A program made the translations under genes and the position numbers. Shown one piece after another: positions 1-7,846 of a stretch of 22,154 bases of DNA. Source of the DNA: Oscillospiraceae bacterium (GTDB taxonomy: Bacteria > Bacillota_A > Clostridia > Oscillospirales > Oscillospiraceae); NCBI GenBank assembly GCA_015068175.1, contig SVLA01000015.1:1-22154 (forward strand). Reading direction: 5' to 3'. The notes beneath the pieces were generated by a model that saw only the letters and a program-made list of their open reading frames with translations, made no database searches and was not told the origin of the DNA. The number at the start of each line of letters is the position of its first letter. Within the stretch, counting starts at the first letter, position 1.

Positions 1-1
1 T

Positions 2-3000
2 CCTGTGATTCAGCAGGGTGCGGGTCTGGCCAATGTGGGCGCGGCGGTATCCGCTGACAGCTACATCCTGATGGATGAAAATGCCACCGGGTCCTATGCC
101 GACGGCAAGGTCAAGGTCGAGCTGGGTGACGATCCCGAAAAGACCGGCGTCTACACCTTCTCCTTCACCATCAACAACATTACCGACGGTGAGAAGACTT
201 ACGCGCTGTCTGCGGACTTCTTCACCCAGGGCGCCTTCGCTGCATACGATGCGCTGGGCCAGGTCAAGCTGTACATGGATACCCTGACCACCGCCCTGAC
301 CCCGATGGTGACCTACACCGTCAACGGTAAGGATCTGGAAGGCGGCGCCGATATGTTCGGTATGGACTTCAACGGCGACGGCTATGTCAACTCCGCTGAC
401 GGCCAGGCTCTGCTGGACTTCGCTTCCGGCGCCCTGGCGGAAATCACCAATGCCGGCAAGGCGGACCTGAATGCCGACGGCACCGTCGGTTCCTACGACG
501 CTTACCTGTTCTTCCAGATGCTGGGCAAGAGCGGCGCCACCGTGGCTGCCTATGGCTCCGCTACTGTGGAAGTGACTGTGAAGCTGAGCGGCAGCGACCA
601 CGCATGGCTGAGCAACTACGAAAGCGGCGCTTACCTGGAAGGCTATGTCTACGCTGAGAGCATCGTTGATGCGGAAGGCGTTGAAGGCACCTGCCACTCC
701 ATCCCCGTGCTGGGTTTCTATGGCAACTGGTCCGATGCTTCCATGTTCGACAAGCTGTCCTACGAGGATCTCCTGACCGGCACCGTGACTCTGCCTTATC
801 TGTACGAGAGCGCTTATGCCCAGGGCCTGGTGAACGGTCTGTTCATCACCTACGGCGATGCGCCCGGTATGGAATACTACTTCGGCGGCAACCCCATCAT
901 GGAAGATGCCGTGTATCTGCCCGAGCGTAACGCCATCAGCGGCGTTAACGGCGACGTGATCAGCACCATCGGCTTCACCTCCATCCGCAATGCGGCTGCC
1001 TCCTTCTACCAGCTCATTGACTGGACCAACATGCAGTATCTGGACAACCAGGCCACCGGCTCTGTGCCCTCCGCTTACTACCATGTGAACCAGGGCGCCT
1101 GGAAGAACACCTATTGGGAACTGACCACCAACACCAGCATGGCCGGCATTGCCGACAACACCCTGGTTGAGATGGGCATCACCCTGATCCCCGAGTACTA
1201 CGTTGATAAGAACGGCAATGTGGATACGTCCAACCTGGGCAGCGGCACCACCTTCTCCATGACCATGACCGTGGATAACACCGCTCCCGTGCTGAACGAC
1301 GTTGCCCTGAGCTTCCTGAAGAACACCATGACCGTCACCGCCACCGATAACCAGTACATCGCTGCTGTGGTTCTGCTGGATGGCTTCGGTGAGGAAGTCC
1401 TCGTGCTCCAGGGCTCTCAGGCCAGTGCCAAGGCCGGCGACACCTGCGAATATGTGCTGGATCTGGCCGGCGTGAACGGCGCAGGCTTCCTGCTGCAGGT
1501 TTATGACTACGCCATGAACTGCACCACTTACGAGATCAACACTCAGATCGGTACCGTGGTGGATACCGTTGACAAGATCGCCATCTCTGACAGCAGCATG
1601 ACCATGCAGAAGGGCAGCACTGCCATGCTGAGCGCCAAGGTTTACCCCACCAATGCCTCCAACCGCGCTGTGACCTGGTCCTCCTCCAATGAGAACGTTG
1701 CCACCGTGGCCGCTGACGGCACCGTGGTGGCTGTGGGCGTTGGCTCCGCACAGATCACTGCCACCTCCGTCCTGGATCCCACCGTTACCGCCACCTGCCG
1801 GGTCGAGGTCATCGACGTTGCAGTGGATATGAACGCATTCGTTTGGGATGAGGAAGGCTCCATCTGGTACAGTACCTTCAACACCGCAACTCTGCCCGAT
1901 TACACCAAGCTGATCGGCGATTTCCTGAACGTGGACTATATGGCTGCCGCTACCATCAGACCCGATGGCACCGTCATTGCCTGCTCCCTGGATACCGATA
2001 CCTATCAGGGCGCCATGTACTCCATCAACCCCACCACCTACGAGGTAAAGAAGCTCACCGATTGCCTGGTCCAGGGCCTGCACGTGTTCTACTCTGACCT
2101 GGCTTATGCACCCAACCTGTACGGCACCGGCGAGGATGCCCTGCTGGCCACCTACGGTCCTTACGTCATCAGCCTGGATCCGGTCACCGGTGAATATCTG
2201 GAGATCATTGACCAGTACGATACGGAGCTGGTTGGTATTACCGTTTGCTACGGCCTATACAGTGAGGACTACGCACAGTCCGAGGTTGCCGCTTATGTGG
2301 TCGACTCTAAGGGCGTCCTGACTCAGGAGATCTATTGCCACCTGCCCGATTACGGCATGACCCTGCCCTTCTATTCCTACATGTACGATGTGCGTATGAG
2401 CATGAACACCGGCATCAACCTGGGCGAGACTTGGTATTTCAACTCCCTGCATTACAATGCTGACATGGGTATGATCTTCTGGTCTGCGTTCGATACCGAA
2501 AATGATGACAGCGTGACGCTGTACGCCATTGACGAAATGAACGATTTCGCCATCTATGACCTGGGTACCTTCGGCGAAGACGTATGGCCCGTTGCCGGCC
2601 TCCATGCGCCCTTTGCCGCCAATGCTCCCGAGGAAACCGGCGAACAGACCGCTTCCCTGGTCGAAAAGGTCCGCAGCCAGGCTGCTGATGTCCAGGGCCA
2701 CAGCATTGAGATCGCCCAGATCCATAAGGAGACCGAGTCCAGCCATGCCGAGCTGAACGTGGCCACCGGCAGCGGTGTTGCCATCGACGCCGGCGAAGAC
2801 ACCGTCACCCTGGATCTGACCGCAAAGGATCTCACCGGCGCGGATGTCGCTTCCACCAACGGTGTTGCAACCGTGACCTTCGACAGCGCCGCTTTGACAC
2901 TGAAGGCTGTGCAGGTCAACGGTGATTACACCTCCGTCGTTCAGGACAACGGCACCGTCACCTTCGCCTATGTGAAGATGGACGGCTTCGCCGCTACCGA

Positions 3001-4075
3001 CGTGGTGGCCACCCTGATCTTCGATGTTGTTAAGACCGACGATACCTCTGTGAAGGTCCACTACGGCGAAGTCAATGACGCTTTCCCCGACTACACCGCG
3101 GATATGAGCGTGAGCTACCCCCACGCCAACACCTACACCGAGGGTTACCTGGCGCCCACCTGCACCGAAGATGGTTTCACCGGTAATGTCTTCTGCTCCG
3201 ACTGTGGCAAGCAGCTGAGCAACGGCGTTGCGATCCCTGCCACCGGCCACACCTTCGGCGATGTGACCTATGCCTGGAGCGAAGACTACAGCGCTTACAC
3301 CGCTACCCGCGCCTGCGCCTGCGGCCACATCGAGACTGCACACGCCGTCGTGACCAGCCAGACCACGGATGCCAACTGCACAGAGGACGGCTCTGTTACC
3401 TATACTGCCACCTTTAGTGAGGATTGGGCAGAGGGTACCACTGTGACTGTTGGCGGCGATTCCGCCACCGGCCACACCTTCGGTGATGTGACTTACACCT
3501 GGAGCGAGGACCACAGCACCTGTACCGCTACCCGCGCCTGCGCCTGCGGCCACACGGAGAATGCTGCCGCCACCGTGACCAGCCAGACCACCGATGTCAC
3601 CTGCACCGAGGACGGCACCGCTACCTACACGGCCACCTTCACCGAGAGCTGGGCCGCTACCCAGACCAAGACCGTTGTAACCGCTGCGGCCACCGGCCAC
3701 ACCTTCGGTGATGTGACTTACGCCTGGAGCGAGGACCACAGCACTTACACCGCCACCCGCACCTGTGCTTGCGGCCACAGCGAGACTGTCCATGCCACCG
3801 TGACCAGCCAGACCACCGATGCTTCCTGCACCGAGGCCGGCTCTGTCACCTACACGGCCACCTTCGCTGAGGATTGGGCAGAAGGCGCTGCCGCCACCGT
3901 GGCCGGCGATCCTGCCACCGGCCACGTGGATGCGGACAACGATGGAGCTTGCGACCACTGCAGCGCAGACCTGAGCAATGCAAAGACCGGCGATACCGTT
4001 ATGGCCGTCGTTGCTGTTGCTGTGATCAGCGCGCTGAGCATCGTGGCACTGCCCGTCATCAAGAAGCGTTTCTAA
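2..4075 (+). CDS. Large cell-wall-anchored surface protein, 3' part only; probable C-terminal half of a subtilase-type cell-envelope protease
   Basis: The reading frame is open from the first base, so the GTG at 5 is not the true start and the gene begins outside the window. Numbering visible residues from that GTG, the order is: an Fn3-like beta domain (about 20-250) containing an inserted dockerin-like pair of Asp/Asn-rich loops (about 121-172, DFNGDGYVNSADG and DLNADGTVGSYDA); a segment with VPVLGFYGNWSDASMFD, which I recognise as typical of the region after the catalytic domain in lactocepin/C5a-peptidase-like S8 proteases; a Big_2 Ig-like domain (about 523-604); a propeller-like stretch (about 610-880); a cohesin-like beta-sandwich (about 917-1040); three exact-length 75-residue repeats; and a sorting signal NAKTGD (1325-1330), hydrophobic helix and KKRF tail. 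No protease catalytic residues lie in the window, so the protease identity is inferred from the flanking domains. A strong terminator follows. Confidence 0.85.
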   Translation, partial: PVIQQGAGLANVGAAVSADSYILMDENATGSYADGKVKVELGDDPEKTGVYTFSFTINNITDGEKTYALSADFFTQGAFAAYDALGQVKLYMDTLTTALTPMVTYTVNGKDLEGGADMFGMDFNGDGYVNSADGQALLDFASGALAEITNAGKADLNADGTVGSYDAYLFFQMLGKSGATVAAYGSATVEVTVKLSGSDHAWLSNYESGAYLEGYVYAESIVDAEGVEGTCHSIPVLGFYGNWSDASMFDKLSYEDLLTGTVTLPYLYESAYAQGLVNGLFITYGDAPGMEYYFGGNPIMEDAVYLPERNAISGVNGDVISTIGFTSIRNAAASFYQLIDWTNMQYLDNQATGSVPSAYYHVNQGAWKNTYWELTTNTSMAGIADNTLVEMGITLIPEYYVDKNGNVDTSNLGSGTTFSMTMTVDNTAPVLNDVALSFLKNTMTVTATDNQYIAAVVLLDGFGEEVLVLQGSQASAKAGDTCEYVLDLAGVNGAGFLLQVYDYAMNCTTYEINTQIGTVVDTVDKIAISDSSMTMQKGSTAMLSAKVYPTNASNRAVTWSSSNENVATVAADGTVVAVGVGSAQITATSVLDPTVTATCRVEVIDVAVDMNAFVWDEEGSIWYSTFNTATLPDYTKLIGDFLNVDYMAAATIRPDGTVIACSLDTDTYQGAMYSINPTTYEVKKLTDCLVQGLHVFYSDLAYAPNLYGTGEDALLATYGPYVISLDPVTGEYLEIIDQYDTELVGITVCYGLYSEDYAQSEVAAYVVDSKGVLTQEIYCHLPDYGMTLPFYSYMYDVRMSMNTGINLGETWYFNSLHYNADMGMIFWSAFDTENDDSVTLYAIDEMNDFAIYDLGTFGEDVWPVAGLHAPFAANAPEETGEQTASLVEKVRSQAADVQGHSIEIAQIHKETESSHAELNVATGSGVAIDAGEDTVTLDLTAKDLTGADVASTNGVATVTFDSAALTLKAVQVNGDYTSVVQDNGTVTFAYVKMDGFAATDVVATLIFDVVKTDDTSVKVHYGEVNDAFPDYTADMSVSYPHANTYTEGYLAPTCTEDGFTGNVFCSDCGKQLSNGVAIPATGHTFGDVTYAWSEDYSAYTATRACACGHIETAHAVVTSQTTDANCTEDGSVTYTATFSEDWAEGTTVTVGGDSATGHTFGDVTYTWSEDHSTCTATRACACGHTENAAATVTSQTTDVTCTEDGTATYTATFTESWAATQTKTVVTAAATGHTFGDVTYAWSEDHSTYTATRTCACGHSETVHATVTSQTTDASCTEAGSVTYTATFAEDWAEGAAATVAGDPATGHVDADNDGACDHCSADLSNAKTGDTVMAVVAVAVISALSIVALPVIKKRF
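3245..3919 (+). repeat. Three tandem 225-bp (75-residue) repeats in the surface-protein gene
   Basis: Units begin at 3245, 3470 and 3695, each at a GHTFGDVTY motif, and the next GH motif falls exactly 225 bp further at 3920. Each unit has the order TFGDVTY, W-SED, TATR, CACGH, VTSQTTD, CTE, YTATF. The paired Cys-containing motifs resemble the small zinc-ribbon-like repeats common in clostridial surface proteins. They sit between the cohesin-like domain and the wall-sorting signal, so they probably act as a stalk. Confidence 0.9.
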
Positions 4076-4096
4076 ACGTCCATTGAAATAATTGCT

Positions 4097-4129
4097 GCCC
4101 CGGGATCTGCGGATCCCGGGGCTCTTTTA
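4097..4129 (+). terminator. Rho-independent terminator after the surface-protein gene
   Basis: A perfect 11-bp GC-rich stem (4097-4107 with 4112-4122), a TGCG loop and a following TCTTTT run lie 21 bases after the stop codon. This ends the upstream transcript and separates it from the importer operon. Confidence 0.93.
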
Positions 4130-4160
4130 TATCCGGCGCAAATTCCGGCCAATGGGCATA

Positions 4161-4171
4161 ATAACCACAAA
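4161..4171. promoter_or_regulatory. Candidate distal operator half-site upstream of the importer promoter
   Basis: ATAACCACAAA is a one-mismatch inverted copy of the box at 4211-4224 and starts 50 bp upstream of it. A similar ATAACCATAAA occurs 60 bp upstream of the matching box of the enzyme operon (9468-9478), a difference of about one helical turn. This arrangement suggests paired sites for an AraC-type regulator, but AT-rich DNA makes chance matches easy. Confidence 0.3.
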
Positions 4172-4210
4172 TAGGTAATTATGGACGGCTCTTTTGTAGA
4201 AATTGTGCTG

Positions 4211-4258
4211 TTTTGTTGTTATTTTCTCTTGAGGCATGGAAAGGTTAACGGATATAAT
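4211..4258 (+). promoter_or_regulatory. Promoter of the ABC importer operon with an upstream box
   Basis: TTGAGG (4229-4234), an 18-base spacer and a perfect TATAAT (4253-4258) form a sigma-A-type promoter with a weak -35, as expected of an activated promoter. Directly upstream lies TTTTGTTGTTATTT (4211-4224). Over 48 ungapped positions this region is 38/48 identical to 9528-9575, including the same box, the same -35, the same 18-base spacing and the same -10. Transcription should start near 4265, which rules out the ATG at 4261 as a start codon. Confidence 0.85.
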
Positions 4259-4311
4259 GAATGGGAAGGATGATGCTCCATCTTTCTATTTCAGCAAAGG
4301 AGAGAATGAAA

Positions 4312-5973
4312 ATGAAGAATTGCAAGAGTATGTTGGCTCTGCTGCTGGCAATGTGCATGATCTTCGGCCTGCTGGTGGGTTGCAGTAATGAGGTTGGCGG
4401 CGATGACGAAACCACACCGCCCATCGACTTTGACCCCAACGACGGCCCGCTGACGCCTTACGAAGAGACTCTGGTAGTGACCCAGGTGCGGTATGCCCAG
4501 CCCGGCTGTACTTATATTCGCGGCGAAAGCAAGTCGGATAACTTTATCCGTGATTTTTACAAAGAAAAACTGAATATTGAGTACAAGACTGTTTGGGAAA
4601 CGGAGTACACCAGCTATTTTACCAAGCTGAATTTGGACATCGGCAGTGACGACCTGCCCGATATTTTCATGGTGGATGGCGCGCAGCTTCAGACGCTGAT
4701 CGAAAACGATCAGATCGAGGACCTGAGCCAGTATTATGAACACTATGCTACCGATCTGCTCCGGGAGAATGTGGAATATGGCGACGGCTACCTGCTGCAG
4801 TTCCCCACGGTTAACGGAAAGCTCTACGGTCTGCCCCGGTTTACCTCCTATGCCGGCGAGACGGCCTTCATGTGGATCCGTACGGATTGGATGAATCAGC
4901 TTGGTCTGTCCGCCCCCACTACCTGGGATGAGTTCTGGAACTACATCAAAGTGCTGAAGGAAAGCGGTCTGTGCATCAATGACAGCTCCGGCTTTAGCTT
5001 CCTGGGCGTTGCTTCCGAATCTTTCGATGCCATTACCCAGATGTTCGGCGCTTACTATGATTATTTCATTAAGGATGAGGCCACCGGTGAGTTGGTCTAC
5101 TCCGGCGTTTCTGAGGAAATGAAGGAGGCGCTGCAGGCCATGCAGGATATGTACAAGGCTGGCCTGATCGATGCGGACTGGGCCTCCAAGGGGTCCACCG
5201 AGGAAGAAATGATCGCCAGCGGTCAGTACGGTATCGTTTTCGGCCGTTATTTCTATCCCTATCTGCTGAAGGGCAGCCTGCTCAACGATCCCAACGCCCA
5301 GTGGGAGTGCTTCCCCGTGCCCTCTTATGATGAAAATTCCGTTTCCATTCCCATGGGCACCAATTATACCAACGGCTATATTGTGGTCCGCAAGGGCTAT
5401 GAGCATCCGGAAGCGCTGATCAAGACCATGAATCTGTGGTGCGAGCTGAATGTGGACGGCGGCCAGTATGTGGATTGGCTGGCTGAGCAGACCACCGGCA
5501 AGTACAAATCCGTCAGTTTACTCAACGAGTATATGTTCCCCTATGCTATGGAGGGCGTGGCGTCCTTTACGGAGAGCGGCGAGGCTCTGCGCAATATCTT
5601 TGCCTCTGCAAATCCGGACGAAGAAGTGAAGAAGTATCCCTTTGTGACCTCTCTTTATGAAGAACTGAAGGACCCGACGGACCCGGAATGGGTCACCGGC
5701 TCCGGTTGGTGGCACAATCTGGTGTACACTTCCGGCGCTCTGGTGATGGAATCCTATCTGGAACGGGGTTTGCAGTTCAATGAATTCCAGGGCATGCTCT
5801 CCGAGGATTCTGCTTTCAACAAAGTAGCGCTGGATAAGATGATGGTGGAGACCTATACCAACATCATTATGGGCGAACCCGTCGATACCTTTGATACCTT
5901 CGTGCAGGAGTGGTATGCCGAAGGCGGACAGGAGATCCTGGAAGAGGTCAACGCTTGGTACAGCAATAAATAA
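4312..5973 (+). CDS. Extracellular solute-binding lipoprotein of an LplA-type sugar ABC importer
   Basis: A 553-residue family-1 solute-binding protein of the long LplA type that captures oligosaccharides outside the cell. It begins MKNCKSML with a hydrophobic core and lipobox LVGC, placing the lipidated Cys at residue 24; an acidic linker follows. I chose the ATG at 4312 because AAAGGAG at 4296-4302 lies 9 bases upstream; the ATG at 4306 is only 3 bases from it, and 4261 overlaps the promoter. Typical features are the DDLPDIFMVDGAQL stretch, the LYGLPRF motif and WIRTDWMNQLGL. It is first in an operon with two permeases. The ligand cannot be read from sequence; length and partners argue for a complex glycan fragment rather than a simple disaccharide. 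Confidence 0.93.
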   Translation: MKNCKSMLALLLAMCMIFGLLVGCSNEVGGDDETTPPIDFDPNDGPLTPYEETLVVTQVRYAQPGCTYIRGESKSDNFIRDFYKEKLNIEYKTVWETEYTSYFTKLNLDIGSDDLPDIFMVDGAQLQTLIENDQIEDLSQYYEHYATDLLRENVEYGDGYLLQFPTVNGKLYGLPRFTSYAGETAFMWIRTDWMNQLGLSAPTTWDEFWNYIKVLKESGLCINDSSGFSFLGVASESFDAITQMFGAYYDYFIKDEATGELVYSGVSEEMKEALQAMQDMYKAGLIDADWASKGSTEEEMIASGQYGIVFGRYFYPYLLKGSLLNDPNAQWECFPVPSYDENSVSIPMGTNYTNGYIVVRKGYEHPEALIKTMNLWCELNVDGGQYVDWLAEQTTGKYKSVSLLNEYMFPYAMEGVASFTESGEALRNIFASANPDEEVKKYPFVTSLYEELKDPTDPEWVTGSGWWHNLVYTSGALVMESYLERGLQFNEFQGMLSEDSAFNKVALDKMMVETYTNIIMGEPVDTFDTFVQEWYAEGGQEILEEVNAWYSNK

Positions 5974-5997
5974 AACCTGCCGGGAGGTGACCTTTTC

Positions 5998-6900
5998 GTG
6001 CGCATATGGACTAAAATCAAACGATCCGGGCCGCTTTATGTGATCATGCTTCCGGCGTTTTTGGCCACGCTGCTCTTTGCTTATGTGCCCATGTACGGTG
6101 TGGTGCTTGCGTTCCAAAAGTACAATCCCACGAAGAGTATGTTCGAGCAGCAGTTCGTCGGTTTCCGTTATTTCGAGAAACTGTTTGAAATGAAGGATTT
6201 TTACCAGATCCTTTCCAATACCGTGGTGATCGCCGTGCTGAAGATCGCCACATTGCTGGCCTTTGCCTTGCTGCTGGCGTTACTGATGAACGAGGTCAAA
6301 AACAGCAAGGTCAAAACGGCGGTCCAATCCCTGATGACCTTTCCCCATTTCCTTTCGTGGATCATTCTGGGCGGCCTGGTAAAGTCGGTCTTTTCTCAGC
6401 ACGGCATCGTCAATCAGGTGCTGCTGGCCTTCGGCATGGAAAACCCCATCCTCTTTATGCAGGATGAATTCTGGTTCCGGGCGGTGCTGGTGATCACCAA
6501 TTTATGGCAGGAGGCGGGCTTTTCGGGTATGATCTATACCGCGGCGATCTCCGGCGTGGACCCGACGCTGTACGAGGCTGCCCGGATCGACGGCGCAGAC
6601 CGCTTCCAGCAGGCGTGGCATATCACCCTCAAGTGCATTATGCCCTTCGTGGTGCTGAATGTGATATTGAACATGGGCAATGTTCTGAATGCCGGTTTTG
6701 ACCAGGTTTATAACCTGTACAACAGTGTGGTTATTGAATCGGCGGACATCATCGATACCTTTGTCTACCGGGTGGGCCTCAGCGGTGGCCAGTATGCCTT
6801 CGGTACGGCGGTGGGCCTGTTTAAGTCCGTGATCAGTTGCATCCTCATTGGTGCATCCTACCTGATCGCCAACAAGAAGCTTGGCTACCGGGTATTCTAG
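5998..6900 (+). CDS. LplB-type sugar ABC transporter permease
   Basis: A 300-residue inner-membrane permease with about six hydrophobic segments, starting at GTG 5998 seven bases after GGGAGGTGA. The cytoplasmic EAA loop, which docks the ATPase, is visible at about residues 192-216 (YEAARIDGADRFQQAW). The N-terminus (GPLYVIMLPAFLATLLFAYVP) and the C-terminal YRVF ending are typical of the LplB group that pairs with LplA-type binding proteins. It lies 24 bases after the binding-protein gene and 11 bases before the second permease. No ATP-binding subunit is encoded nearby; such systems usually share an MsmK-type ATPase encoded elsewhere. Confidence 0.95.
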   Translation: MRIWTKIKRSGPLYVIMLPAFLATLLFAYVPMYGVVLAFQKYNPTKSMFEQQFVGFRYFEKLFEMKDFYQILSNTVVIAVLKIATLLAFALLLALLMNEVKNSKVKTAVQSLMTFPHFLSWIILGGLVKSVFSQHGIVNQVLLAFGMENPILFMQDEFWFRAVLVITNLWQEAGFSGMIYTAAISGVDPTLYEAARIDGADRFQQAWHITLKCIMPFVVLNVILNMGNVLNAGFDQVYNLYNSVVIESADIIDTFVYRVGLSGGQYAFGTAVGLFKSVISCILIGASYLIANKKLGYRVF

Positions 6901-6911
6901 GAGGTGGCGAT

Positions 6912-7793
6912 GTGAATAGTAACAAAATCAAAGATTCCGTTTCTTACCGCATTTTTACCGCAGTGAATACCGTTTTCCTGTTGGCCTTGGCACTGGCCTG
7001 CGTGATCCCATTTTTCCATATTCTGGCTGTTTCCTTCAGTGATGCGGCATCCACCGCCGGCGGTAAAGTGGGCCTGCTGCCCATTGGGTTCCAGTTGGAT
7101 GCCTATGAAAAGATCTTCCGGGACGGCGAAGTGTTCCGGGCCTTCGGCATCACCATGGAGCGAATGGTCCTGGGGACGCTGTGGAGCATGCTGTTGACGA
7201 TATCTGCGGCATATCCCCTGGCCCTGGGCCACAAGGAGTTCTTCGGCAGAAGATTTTTTGTGGTATTCTTCTTCATTTCCATGCTATTTGGCGGCGGCGC
7301 CATTCCCTACTACATCCTGATGAAGGATCTGAGCCTCATTGACTCCATCTGGGCCCTGGTCCTGGGCGGTTTGCCGGTGGGCAATGCCATTATTCTGATG
7401 AACTTCTTCCGGACACTGCCGAAGGAACTGTATGAATCGGCCCGGTTGGACGGCGCCTCCCATTGGCAGATCCTGGGCAGTATTTACCTGCCGCTGGCGA
7501 AGCCCTCCATTGCCACTTTGAGCCTTTTCTGCCTGGTGGGCCATTGGAACGATTGGTATGGCGGCCTGGTCTACATGAAAAATGTGGAAAACTATCCTCT
7601 GCAGACCTATATCTACAATGTGATGCAGAGTACGGCCTCGTTCTCCGATGCCGCCAGCAAGGATACAGCGGCCCCGCGGCAGGCGGTCACGGCTGCCCTG
7701 ATTTGCTTATCCGTGATCCCCATCGTTGTGGCCTTCCCCATTTTGCAGAAGCATATCAAATCTGGCCTGGTCATCGGTGCCGTGAAGCAGTAA
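6912..7793 (+). CDS. LplC/YtcP-type sugar ABC transporter permease
   Basis: The second permease of the importer, 293 residues. The start is the GTG at 6912, six bases after AGGAGGT (6899-6905), which itself overlaps the stop of the first permease, suggesting translational coupling. A longer frame beginning at 6837 would lie inside the previous gene and lacks a ribosome site. The EAA loop is at about residues 174-198 (YESARLDGASHWQI). The protein ends GLVIGAVKQ, close to the usual GxxxGAVKG ending of this family. A strong hairpin follows immediately, closing the operon. Confidence 0.95.
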   Translation: MNSNKIKDSVSYRIFTAVNTVFLLALALACVIPFFHILAVSFSDAASTAGGKVGLLPIGFQLDAYEKIFRDGEVFRAFGITMERMVLGTLWSMLLTISAAYPLALGHKEFFGRRFFVVFFFISMLFGGGAIPYYILMKDLSLIDSIWALVLGGLPVGNAIILMNFFRTLPKELYESARLDGASHWQILGSIYLPLAKPSIATLSLFCLVGHWNDWYGGLVYMKNVENYPLQTYIYNVMQSTASFSDAASKDTAAPRQAVTAALICLSVIPIVVAFPILQKHIKSGLVIGAVKQ

Positions 7794-7797
7794 AACC

Positions 7798-7832
7798 AAA
7801 AAGCAGGGATCAAATTGAAATCCCTGCTTTTT
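7798..7832. terminator. Bidirectional terminator between importer operon and regulator
   Basis: A perfect 13-bp inverted repeat (7798-7810 with 7820-7832) with a 9-base loop. The stem carries A-runs on one side and T-runs on the other, so both strands read as stem plus U-tract. It serves the importer operon from the left and the regulator gene from the right, 4 and 14 bases from their stop codons. Confidence 0.93.
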
Positions 7833-7846
7833 GATTTTGTATGTGT

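Noticed and set aside
2255..3958. A 567-codon Gly/Val-rich open frame on the minus strand
   Set aside because: It mirrors the repeats of the surface protein; its apparent periodicity simply reflects the 225-bp repeats on the other strand.
4236..4249. A catabolite-control (cre)-like sequence between the -35 and -10 of the importer promoter
   Set aside because: TGGAAAGGTTAACG, read against the usual cre consensus, has about three mismatches including the central CG, and the matching promoter at 9528 does not keep it.
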